A DNA stretch of 64,000 nt from Cucumis sativus (lineage: Eukaryota; Streptophyta; Magnoliopsida; Cucurbitales; Cucurbitaceae), in assembly GCF_000004075.3 (NCBI RefSeq), contig NC_026655.2:15795489-15859488 (forward strand), in the 5' to 3' direction. This document shows positions 12,715 to 24,017 of the stretch, in pieces. Below the pieces are notes generated by a model. The model did no database searches, was not told where the DNA came from, and saw only the letters and a program-made list of their open reading frames with translations. Position 1 is the stretch's first letter, and each line of letters begins with the position of its first letter. Made by a program: the position numbers and the translations under genes.

Positions 12715-12925
12715 AAACTCTCTCGCATAAACTCTCAGCATTACCCACGCGACACGCCGGCCGGCGACTCATCTCAATCTTCGTTTCTTCCCAATATCGG
12801 CTCCAGTCTCCGATTCCCCCTCACTCTCAGCCTCACCCACAGGAGGCACGCCGACTCCCTCTCTGCTCTGAGCTCGCCGCCGACAGTTCTGCGCTTCACG
12901 AGTTCAGGATCTCGATTGTTTTGTA
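12715..12925 (+). other. GC- and CT-rich island resembling a gene leader, no matching body
   Basis: This 210-bp block is far richer in C and G than its surroundings and has the pyrimidine-rich look of a plant 5' leader or first exon. A frame stays open through it (ending at 12926) but the peptide is compositionally odd and unrecognised. It lies 450 bp upstream of the CCT3 start. It could be an alternative distal leader exon of CCT3 or a captured fragment of another gene. Only transcript data could decide. Confidence 0.3.
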
Positions 12926-13379
12926 GGAATACCCACTTCTTGGTTTGTTTTTCTTTATGGTTTATTTAGCTGATTTCATGTTCTCAATTGGAGTTGCAAC
13001 AGTGCTTAGAGCTCAGAAGTAGTTGGTGGTTTATTCAGCTGATTTAAGGTTCAATTTTGAAGTGGTCCGTTGGCATAAAACTCAATTTGAAGAAAAGAAA
13101 GGGCATAAAACTCATTTTAAATACATTTTAAAAAAAGAAAAACCATAATCAGTTCTCTAACCCGACCCAACCCGTCAATTATGAGTCGGATTGGGTTGAT
13201 CTGACCCATATACTTCAGTTTTTGCCGAACCGTAAATTTTGGTTCGTACATAATTTGCCTCCATCCCGCCTTGTGGACACTCTCAGTGCAACTTTCATAC
13301 CTTTCTTCTTTCTCAACTTTTTTTTCTAGGGTTTTGGCGCAGGGTTTTCGACGTTCGTACTCCATCGAAGCCACTCATC

Positions 13380-16300
13380 ATGCACGCTCCGGTTCTCGTT
13401 CTCAGTTAATCTCCTTTCCCTCTCATTCTTTCCTCTGCATCATATCCTCTTCTGTTTCTTAGATCTCAAATCAAATGGGATTGTGTTGATTTCACCACCT
13501 CTTTTCCCAACATTTCGGCTGTTCGATCCATCTTCCTTCCTTTTTCTTTTCTGTTTTTTCTATCTAACTGTTTTCTATGTTGTTTAATTGAGCAGAAGAT
13601 TCTCTAAAACGTGAGTCTGGGAGCAAGGTTCACCATGCTAACATCCAGGCTTCCAAGGTTTGTGTTATTTACTTCTTACGCTTTACTTTAATCTGAAGTT
13701 CTTGCCATTTCATGTCATTTCCACTTCTCCTGCAGGCTGTTGCTGATATTATTCGTACCACGTTGGGCCCAAGATCTATGTTGAAGATGTTACTTGATGC
13801 TCAAGGAGGTTTCCCCCCCCCCCCCCCCCCCCCCCCCCTTTTCTTTTAATTTTTCGATGACTACATGAATCTGTTTTTGTATTTCCGTCGCAAGTGACAA
13901 TATTTTGTCACTGTTTAATTGTTTCAAGTAGAGTCCAGTGATTTCCCATCTTCTGAAACTTTCCAAACGAATATGGTTTTGTTAATTTTGTTTGCTCTGC
14001 TGCGAGTCAGTTGCTGACTTCTCTCTCTGGATTCAACAGGGATCGTTGTTACCAATGATGGAAATGCCATTCTCCGGGAATTGGATATTGCACATCCAGC
14101 AGCAAAAGCATGTTTTCTATCAATGTTCTTTTTCTCTGTTTCTTACTAATTTTCTATTATTGTTCTATATATTTACCACATTAGCGCTTTTGCCTGTTAT
14201 TTCCATTCTTTTCCCCTTTGCTGTTTCGTGCTTTACTGACCTGGCATGACATGACTCCTTTGCTGCTAACAGTCGATGATTGAACTTAGCCGAACACAAG
14301 ACGAGGAAGTAGGAGATGGAACTACATCAGTTATTGTGCTTGGTATGTGTTGGACCAGTATGTAATACTTTATTTTTGTAACAGAGGATGAACAACAATT
14401 AACCATTGATCTATTCTGAGTGAGGTGTTTTAAACTTTTTTTTTCTCGTATGAGGGATTGTTTTCGAATGTCTGTGGGAAGCTCTCTTTTTTTTTTTCTC
14501 CCCCCTCCCTTAATGATTTGAACTGTACATTAGTGATGATACGCTGGCTCATTGAGTTGAATCTCTCTATTTAATTTTTCATTCTTGTCATTGAAGCTGG
14601 TGAAATGCTCCATGTTGCTGAGGCCTTCATTGAGAAAAATTATCACCCAACAGTCATTTGTCGGGGTAATTTTTGTTTTTTAGCCAGTGATTTCATCTTG
14701 GATATTGATCATAACGTGATCCTTATAAACATCCATTTCCTTTGTTACAGCCTATAACAAAGCTCTAGAGGATGCACTTGCTGTGCTTGATAAAATAGCT
14801 ATGGACATCGATGTGAAAGATCGTAAGTTACTTGAATTCCCTTACCTTTGACTTGTTGAGTGAAATGGCCTTCAGTATAATCATGTACTCATGTCTACTA
14901 ACTTAGACACCAGATGCTAAACCAAATGCTTCAATATATTTCCTCTCAAACAATTACTGGTTTATTCCATTAAAAACTACAATAATTGGAAAGATCTCTA
15001 CTCTACTAATGACTATCATGTGACAGGCACTGCTATGTTGGGGCTGGTCAAAAGCTGCATAGGCACCAAGTTCACTAGTCAATTTGGAGATCTGATTGCT
15101 GTAAGAATTTTAGTTCATTGCCTTGTGACATTGTTGTATGATTTCATTTATTTGTATATTTTCAATCTAACATGTGAATCATTTTTAGAAGTTGGAAAAT
15201 GATCCATCTCTATAATGGCTATGTAGATTAGTTGCTGTAGACTAGTTGAAATATTGATTGATTGGTTCATCCACTCTTTCTTTTAAGGATGCCAGATCTT
15301 TAGATTCAGTGTCAAGATTTTTAGGAGGTTGTTGCAGAAGACAACTTAAATAGATAATTTGGTTATTTTCAGATATTTTTGGCCTATAAGGATGCCAGGT
15401 CTTTATATTTTTGATGTTATAAGTTTTTAGGAGGAGATTTGTCTAGTAGACCCGTTGCTTGATTTATTTTCATTTGCAGAAGATACTAGTCATGTGTAGC
15501 CTACAAGAAGTTATAATCTTATTTGCAGATAGTCCAAGTTTTCTAGTGAATTTAAATTTAATTATTTCAAGGGTTTTTTTCTTTTTTCTTTTTCAAGAGT
15601 TGAATATTGAAGAAAATTTAGGCTGTTATTTGTGGATAGTGTATAGACTATGTGCATTTAAAATCTTATTTGTACTCTAAAGATCTAATTGTGATGATCA
15701 AGGGATTCCTTCTCCATTTGTAATGTAGAGGTGTTTTTTTGTGGCAAGTTAGAGTGTGTGCATCGTTGTGGGGTCTTTGTGGAGAGAGACATGATAGACT
15801 TTTTAGTGGAGTGTTGAGGGATTCAAGCGTTGTTTGGTCCCTTGCTAGGTTCTATGTTCCTTTGGATCGGCAAAGTCTTTCCGTAAATATTAAAGTATTT
15901 TTTTTGCTAAATTGAAAACCTTCCTTTAGTGATGCTCCTTTTTGTGGACTTTTTTCTTTTTGCTAGATGCCTATGTATTATTTCATTTTTCTCTCACTGA
16001 AATATTGATTTTTCATTTTAAAAAGTTGATTGTATAAATTTTCTAGTTTATTTATTTTTTATTTCATGGGTTTCTTTTTTAATAGAATTGAAGATTAAAA
16101 AATGTTTTTGCTAGTGGAATATTTGAGATTTTATACATTCAGCCATGTCGTTGTTCAACCTCCAGGATTTAGCAATTGATGCTACTACAATTGTCGGTGT
16201 TGATCTTGGCCAAGGCGTACGTGAAGTAGATATCAAGAAGTACATAAAAGTTGAGAAGGTTCCAGGTGGTCAGTTAGAAGATTCAAAGGTTCTTAAAGGA

Positions 16301-18196
16301 GTGATGTTTAACAAAGATGTTGTCGCCCCAGGAAAAATGAGAAGGAAGATTGTCAATCCCCGTATTCTTCTTCTTGACTGCCCCCTAGAATACAAAAAAG
16401 GTGAAAACCAGACAAATGCTGAGTTGGTCAAAGAAGAAGATTGGGGAATCCTACTGAAAATGGAAGAAGAATACATTGAGAATATCTGTGCACAGATAAT
16501 CAAATTCAAACCTGACCTGGTTATCACAGAGAAGGGTCTCAGTGATTTGGCTTGCCATTATCTGAGTAGAGCTGGTATCAGTGCAATTAGGCGGTTGAGG
16601 AAGACTGACAATAATAGAATAGCCAAGGCTTGTGGTGCTGTAATTGTGAACAGACCTGATGAGTTGCAGGAATCAGATGTTGGAACTGGTGCTGGATTAT
16701 TTGAAGTTAAGAAGATAGGGGATGAATTCTTTGCTTTTATAGTGGATTGCAAGGAGCCAAAAGCTTGTACTGTGCTTCTGAGAGGTGCTAGTAAAGATCT
16801 TTTGAATGAAGTAGAAAGAAATTTGCAGGTAATCTAATAATAACAGTGTTTCGAAGGATATTTTTTTTATGTTTTTTCCCCATACTGAGCATGTGTATTG
16901 TTTTCTTGATTCAGGATGCGATGTCTGTAGCAAGAAACATATTAAAAAATCCAAAACTTGTTCCTGGGGGTGGTGCTACCGAGTTAACTGTATCTGCTAC
17001 GCTGAAGCAGAAGAGTTCTTCTGTTGAAGGCATAGAAAAGGTAATTCTAATCCCTTTTGGGTTATCTTGTTCTTTATTTTTTTTGAAATGTGGAATATTC
17101 ATCATCTAAGTTTTTAGTACCCATAATATGGTTACTAACCTTCTAACAGAAAAATGTCGTGATTTTTTGTTGTGGATTAAGATGGACCTACTCCTGTACC
17201 AAGTGGGCTCTGGCCCATAACTTCACGAAATCACACACCCATGATTTGCTTGGTTAACTATGATATGTGCTGTGGCCTTAGTTTTTTTGAGGATAACTTT
17301 CAATTTTTTGAATATGTGATTATAACAGTGGCCTTACGAAGCTGCTGCCTTAGCTTTTGAAGCCATACCCCGAACTTTGGCTCAGAATTGTGGGGTGAAT
17401 GTAATCCGAACCATGACAGCGTTGCAAGGAAAGGTATTGAATTTGTGCAAGACACTATATGCTGAAGCCTTGACACTTCATTTTTTAGAATGATCATTTG
17501 TTGATTTTCCCCATATTTTGCCACTTTTATAGCATGCCAATGGTGAAAACGCCTGGACAGGCATAGATGGAAATACTGGCGAAATCACTGACATGAAAGA
17601 GCGCAAGGTATGATTTCTATTCAGTGGCCTGCAATATTACCTCTGCCTAGGTTAGCTTTAATAATGTTATAATTGCTTTCTTGTCCTTTGGCTGAAAATG
17701 GAAACACAATTCACAATGTTTGAAAATTGTAAAAAATAGGGAGTCCCGTCACTTCATCAATCTTGGTTGAGAATCTATGCTCTCTCCAAAGAGATCTGAT
17801 ATGAACTCCACAACCTATGATGTTGAGTGGTGTAACCATTGTTCTCTTATGTTGTTGAGTTTGAGTAGTGTAACCGATATCCCGCACCTGCTTGAGTTTA
17901 CAAGTTTTATTTCTCCTCCTATAACCGTGCTGTTCTGATTATTGAATTTAAATGTTTTTCTCTAAGACTTATCTAACATTTTGCAATTTTGTTATTGTTG
18001 GCTTTTTCAGATTTGGGATGTGTATAATGTAAAGGCACAAACTTTTAAGACAGCTATAGAAGCTTCCTGCATGCTGCTAAGAATTGACGACATAGTTAGC
18101 GGTATTAAGAAGAAACAGGCACCAGGTGCTGGACCAACAAAGCCACAAATTGAGACGGAAGCTGATGCAGATAATGAGCAAATTCTTCCCGAGTAA
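13380..18196 (+). CDS. CCT3: T-complex protein 1 subunit gamma (CCT3)
   Basis: Subunit of the cytosolic CCT/TRiC chaperonin that folds actin, tubulin and other clients using ATP. Thirteen exons: 13380-13404, 13596-13657, 13736-13808, 14040-14107, 14273-14342, 14597-14665, 14751-14822, 15027-15100, 16166-16828, 16915-17040, 17329-17433, 17533-17607 and 18011-18196. They join without frame error into 555 codons plus stop, the length of the Arabidopsis orthologue. The start MHAPVLVLKDSLKRESGSK matches the family N-terminus. Nucleotide-binding motifs seen are TLGPRSMLKMLLD, NDGNAILRELD and GDGTTS, with GGGATE in the late equatorial domain and a C-terminus ending DADNEQILPE. The intron after exon 4 has a GC donor; intron 3 begins five bases before a 26-C tract; intron 8 contains a LINE tail. 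Confidence 0.98.
13813..13838. repeat. 26-base poly-C tract beside the CCT3 intron 3 donor
   Basis: An uninterrupted run of 26 C begins four bases after the donor dinucleotide GT of CCT3 intron 3 (exon edge 13808). The length may be unreliable in the assembly. Confidence 0.9.
15690..16015 (+). mobile_element. 3' tail of a LINE-type retrotransposon in CCT3 intron 8
   Basis: Within intron 8, from about 15765, one frame reads WGLCGERHDRLFSGVLRDSS, then VVWSLARFYVPLD. This is the end of the zinc-binding (zf-RVT) region typical of plant L1-like elements, whose usual form is W-x-x-W/C-x-ERN-x-R-x-F. It is followed by the TTTTGTGGACTTTTTT and TGCCTATGTATTATTTCATTT type 3' trailer. Truncated at the 5' end and degenerate. 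Confidence 0.7.
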
Positions 18197-19363
18197 ATTA
18201 ATTTTGGACTTTTAATTTAAGAGTTCTTTCTTCCTTGTATTTTGGTATCAGTTTTCTTGTCTCTTCAATGGTGTTATCGTGCTAGTGCTAGTGCTAGCTA
18301 TTTAGGTGGGTTCCATTCTTTACGAGCTTTATAGCTAGGGCCCTTTGTGTTTTCTTGGGTTGGGACTTCCGAAATATAATATGGTCAGCGGATGAATTCA
18401 ATTTTGTTACCACCGTTTTGGTTTGGGGTTGATGTTTGAGGATAGTGATTCAAGTTTTCATTACATTGGCTGATGGTGTTCCTAAGAGCCCAAAAACTCT
18501 TCTTACTTTCCTTCACTCCAAAATCAATTTAATACGATAGGAAATGGCAGTGTAAAATCACATTCAATTAATTATCAATGACTATAGGCATGTTTTAGTG
18601 TCACGTTTAGAAGCAAGAAATTTGTTCGTATGGACTGGACTTGCTTGCATAATATGATCTTTTAATCCCTTCTTGTGTTTGTGTGTGATTTGTAATGTGC
18701 CTTCAAATTCTTAATTTATTATTTTATATTGAAATTCTGAAGTTTCTCTCATGTATTTGGGTGGGGCTCATAGCAAAAGCGAAAGGAAAGGAATTAAATA
18801 AATTAATTCTCTTTTAATTACCAAGTTTTAAAAGATGTAGACTTACACTCTTGTACATCGTTTGCATATATTCAACTTTTGAGTTTGAAGTTATAATCTA
18901 ATAATTTTCGATATTGAAACACTTGATATTCTATTGATGAACACTAGATATACCTGATACCTTTGAAATGTAACACATGAACTTTTCTCCAAAATAAATT
19001 ATTGATAATAAATTATCGATTGAATGTTGATTATTCTAAATTGTTGTAATATATTGTTGATACATTTGAAATGTTGATTATTGTTGTTATATGTAATTGT
19101 AGATACTTTCATATATTGTCAATGCCCTTGAAATGTTACTTCAAATATTTTCCGAATGATGTTCGATAAACTCTAGTTTATTATTTGATGTATGATAACT
19201 TAGTTTGTCGATGTATTTAAAATACACCAACTATAATTTTTAGGGCTTCTTGCACATTTATCATAATAGGTTTAATAAACTAGGCCTTTAGCACGTAGCT
19301 TTTGGTTTTGCAAAAATGTAAAACTCAAACCTAGCTTAGATTTGAAAATGGAAAATTACAAAC

Positions 19364-19800
19364 TTGGCCTTTAGTTATGTTTTACCGATACACTTGATTA
19401 ATTTGATACACTTAAAATGCTTCATTGATATGTTTGATACACCGTTGACAAATTTTTTATGTTTCATTGGTACACTAAATGAATTTGATACACTTGATAC
19501 CCGTGATGCATTTAATACACGTGATGTACTGCATATACACTTAGTATTCTTCATCGATACTCGATTGAATAAATACACTAGCTAGATATACTTGAAGTCC
19601 TACCAATATACTTGTGATATGCACTTGTAAACTTGATTGATATACTTGATAATGATTTCCTTTACTGATACGTTGATATAGTTTACTAATATATTGTTGA
19701 TATAATGAGTTATATCATTCATATACTTAATATATTAAGTATAAACCAATGCATTACTGGTTTATACAATTGATACACTTAATACAAAATTTATTATATA
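19364..19800. repeat. Degenerate short tandem repeat based on TTGATACACTTGA
   Basis: Variants of GATACACTTGAT, GATACACTTAAT and GATACTTGAT recur dozens of times, starting loosely near 18940 and most densely at 19380-19800. Because the unit is nearly stop-free, open frames appear on both strands, but their peptides only echo the repeat. Confidence 0.75.
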
Positions 19801-22800
19801 CTTAACCATAACTACAATGAACTGACAAAAATTTTAAAAATAGAAATCATGTACTAATCATATCAACCAACTAATACATATAATATAAATACATAACAAC
19901 ACTCATATACAAATACAAATACAAAGTAAAATCAAACCAAAACTAACATAAAAAGAATTTAAAAAATCATTTAAAACCAGATGAAATATGAAGATGATTT
20001 TTCATTATCAAAAAGTTAGCCACTGCAATGTTTCATTAAAATATGTTTGTATTTCCGTTGCAAAATTGAAGATGATTTATTTTAGAGGCATTTCAAATAT
20101 ATCACAATGAACAAGATTGAGAGCCTATATTCAATGATATACTTCTATGAATAATAGAAGTTTACAACTAATATATTTTACTATATTTTGCAGACTTCTT
20201 TAAATTTTAAAATGTTTCTATACATTTCATTATTATTTATAACAATTTATTTCAAGCCTATTTTCTTTATTTATCTTTTATTTATTGAGGAAGATACTTG
20301 CTCACAAACCCCCAAAAGTTGTGGATTTTTCTAAGGATCTTGCAAACTTGGAGAATTGTTGAAGAATTGTCTAAGTCTGAAAATGACTCTCTATATCTAA
20401 CAATTTTCTAATGTATTAAGCTAATATATTCATAGTTGTAATGTAAACTATCATCAGTCTCTAATTCTTCCTGGAATCTCTATGCAATATTGCATTTAAT
20501 GAGTTTATTTGAAAAATTTATCCAAATGAGAGCAATAATCTCGAGTCTCTATCTTGGTCTTCAAAACTGTCGTGGTTTGACGTGTGTTAAGAGTTGAAAT
20601 AGTTATAAGCATGCATCTATGTTTTAGACGGTGTGAACTATCTCTAACATGCAACAAATGTTTACTTCATATGATAGTTTGAATCCATGCCTATAAAGAA
20701 CGAATATATGACAATTTCATACAAGTTTTCACTTAGGTATAAACTCTAGACAGATTTTTTGTGAAGCTCAGGATGGATCAGGAGGACTTATGATTTATTG
20801 AATTGAATGTGTTGATGAACTAATGTATATGTATAAATTTATGCATATATAAATTTACCAAGTACAAAAATCAAATGCGGAAATGATTACCATCAATGAA
20901 TTCTAATAGGAAAATTAAATCAATCAAAATACATACTGTAAAGTAATAACAAGTACCGATGATTCCAATGATGAATATATGAATTAATTCTTTATTAGAT
21001 TGAGGTTCTCCCATTCCAATATAGTATATTCTTCAATTACTGATGATTCCATGATGAATACACTTTCTTTGATGCAATCCCGTACTTATATGTAAACAAT
21101 CAAGTAACTATGACTATGTGATCACACACTAATACAAAAAGTAGTAGTTTGTCACATATCCGATACAGAGCTGTCGATGTTCTCAAAAGTGATAGTTTTA
21201 AAAGAAAATAAGAGTTGTCGTCAATCTTTTTTACAATATGAATGGTCATCGAAATAAATCTAGAATTGAGTTCGACAGTCATTTGTATATGAAGAAGTAT
21301 TAGCACCCACAACACTCACTTAGAAAATGGTGGCTAAATTTCAAATCTTAAATTTATTTTAAAACTAACGTTTTATTTTATTTTCATTACTCCAACATTT
21401 GAAACAATGATCTCATAAAATAGGTGGAGATTATTCTATCAATTAGACTATATGGAAGAAAATTTTATTAGAAAAAAATGACTAGAAAATTCTATGAAAT
21501 CATATATAATATTTTGAAGGTTTAAAAAACATAAAAAAGAAATTGTAAGATGAGAAACAAATTTTCTAAATGATTAAAAAAAAGTTTTTATTTTAAAACA
21601 TACAAAATTTTAAATTTGAAGGATTTTAAAACATTTTAAATAGAAAATAAAATGATGCTTAATAAGAAAATTAGATAAGTATAAACAAAAGTAAAGAAGC
21701 ATCATACTAAATTATACAAACACAAAGATCGATCTCGGACACGGGATGAATCGACTCATCACCTCAAGAATTCTAGAAAACCAAACTCCCAAATTTTCTA
21801 GATGAAGAAGGATATAAAATCAAATTAATTAAGTAAAGGCAAAATAATATGGTAATATTATCAAAATAAATTCAATCTAAAATGTAAAGAAAAATATGCA
21901 TACATATATTTAAGCACATATAAGTTTTAAAGATAAGGAGAAGAAACAAAGAATATAAAACCGGTGGACGAAAATAGGGAAGAAAATAGAAGAGGAGAAA
22001 ATAATAAATAAATAAAAAGGAAAACAGTAGTAGTAAAACATAATGATAATAATGATTAAATTTTATCATCAAAAGTTGATATTTTTTTAAAAATAAAATA
22101 ATAATAATAACATTAAATAAAAAAAAACGTTTTCCTTATGTCCCTTCTTTCTCTCTATTTTTTACTGAGAAGAAAAAGACTAAAGGTTTTATTTTAAAAA
22201 GGAAATAATGATAAAAAAAGAAAAAATAATGATTCAAATCTCGAAAAAAATTATTTATTGTATGGGGTGTGGATCAAATTCCTACAAAAAGAAATGTTGG
22301 AGTTTTATTTCGAACCAAATTTTTGTAGAGATTTTATTCAAAAGATTTTTTTTTACAAAATGATTAGATATGCTCAAAAGAATGATTTTTTTTTTACAAA
22401 TGACTATTATTAAAAAATAAAATCTTAGTTATTATTATATAAAAAATGTAGGATAAAATTACGACTACAATATGATTTTGATAATTGTAAGCAAGTAAAT
22501 ATGTTGGTAGATATAGATGTATGTATGTATTAATTGGTTAAATTGAATTAAATTGCTCAAATTTTAAATATTTATAATTTTAACTATGATTGATTCTTAA
22601 TTAATAGTTTTTTTAATCAGAATAATGAATAATATAATCTAAATTATTATTGATCCTTATTTGTTCTTTCAAAATATGGTTCAAATATGTAATCTATGCA
22701 TGAACACTTTCAAATAGATGAAAGGTTGGGAGCTGTACTCAAATTTTTCTTTGCAAAAGCATGAAAAGGTCTTAATGTATCTTTTTCGTTCTACAATCAC

Positions 22801-23056
22801 AAATTTGTATAGTAAAGTGTGACTTTGCAACCACATGACTCATTAGAAAGCGATTGCAATTATTACATAGGTGGAAAATTATATTGATGCATGAATCATT
22901 TTAATAAATGATATATATTCAATTGAAACAATTATAATGATAAGTGTAACTACATTTTTTTTTTAAATCATAAAATAATATACATGAATTGTATGATATA
23001 CAGTGTGTCTATATACACAATGTATATACACCGCTTTGGCATCTTCATCCTCCCCA

Positions 23057-23235
23057 TCTTTGCCTTCACTAATATTCACGATAATATGCTATTATTAATC
23101 TAAGTATAAATTTCCATATGCTAGCAAATGTAAACCTTTGTTTCCACGTCTTTGCCTTCACTAATATTCACGATAATATGCTATTATTAATCTAAGTATA
23201 AATTTCCATATGCTAGCAAATGTAAACCTTTGTTT
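23057..23235. repeat. 92-bp tandem duplication, second copy identical over 87 bp
   Basis: The block starting TCTTTGCCTTCACTAATATT at 23057 is repeated at 23149, with identity through CCTTTGTTT at 23235. The copies abut directly, with period 92. The lack of any difference implies a recent duplication. Function unknown. Confidence 0.97.
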
Positions 23236-23751
23236 GCACTTGCATGTTAACTAAATCATGCTTATAGAAATTTCTTAAATGAATTGATTTTTTTAGAAAA
23301 ATAAATTTATTAAAAATAATATTTAAACTTAAAATTGTAATAGTTACAAATATATTAACTAAATTCAAAATAATTAATTACTCGTACTAACACTTTAAAA
23401 AGATTGAAAATTAGCTAAATCTATTATAGACCATGATATAAATATTAGTCAAAATGTTGTTATATATTTAATTATTATTTTTAAGATTGTTATATTTTTT
23501 CATCAATATTTAAAAAAATTTTAAACATTATATTTGTATCCATTTAAACTTTAAATTAATAATTTTATTAACTTAACCGCATGACTAAGAGAGTTGTATT
23601 AGTTTAGTCTCAGTTTACAGTTCACCGTCCAAATTTGATAGAACACTGAGACTCGAAAGAATGCTATAAGTGATCCTTAATATTTTCATCAAGTCAGGAC
23701 GAGGCGAACTTTTGTTTTTGCTTACAATTTCGTTGTGGGGGCAGAAAAAAA

Positions 23752-23991
23752 ATGAGTGATAACAACGCCTACTTGAACACTAGTGGCGCAAGCTCGAAAG
23801 GGCTAACCCCTTTCAGAGGATTCTATCCACATCTTAAAGAACGATTGGTGAAAGATTTATTCCCAATTTCCCATTTCAAATTGCAAACTTCCATACTTAA
23901 GGGGATACCCATTAAGAAATTTCCCTCTTTCCCCCCTCTGTTGCCTCTTATTCGAATAGCCCAAGCAAGCAAGCTAAGGGGGCCTGCTTAA
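23752..23991 (+). CDS. 79-codon upstream ORF before FAD6, uncertain
   Basis: An ATG at 23752 opens a 79-codon frame that stops at 23991, 26 bases before the FAD6 start codon. The peptide starts MSDNNAYLNTSGASSKG and ends QASKLRGPA; it has no family I recognise. Local composition is less AT-rich than the spacer upstream, as expected of a transcribed leader. If the FAD6 transcript starts upstream of 23752, this would be an inhibitory or regulatory uORF. It might instead be a chance frame or an organelle-derived piece. Confidence 0.3.
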   Translation: MSDNNAYLNTSGASSKGLTPFRGFYPHLKERLVKDLFPISHFKLQTSILKGIPIKKFPSFPPLLPLIRIAQASKLRGPA

Positions 23992-24017
23992 TTGGGATTT
24001 CAGTAATTCTTCACATA

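Larger units (their letters stand above)
18197..23751. other. Intergenic AT-rich spacer between CCT3 and FAD6
   Basis: Begins with the CCT3 3' UTR, which includes a GTGCTA triplet repeat near 18281-18298. The rest is AT-rich with the repeats listed separately. Short open frames here have repetitive or low-complexity peptides and are not supported as genes. Confidence 0.6.

Noticed and set aside
12639..12926. 95-codon frame as a gene
   Set aside because: Begins in a TTA microsatellite and crosses the GC-rich block; the peptide has no recognisable features.
13140..13215. Imperfect palindrome of ACCCGACCCAACCCG type upstream of CCT3
   Set aside because: Looks like a common repeat end, but no partner terminus or target duplication could be found.
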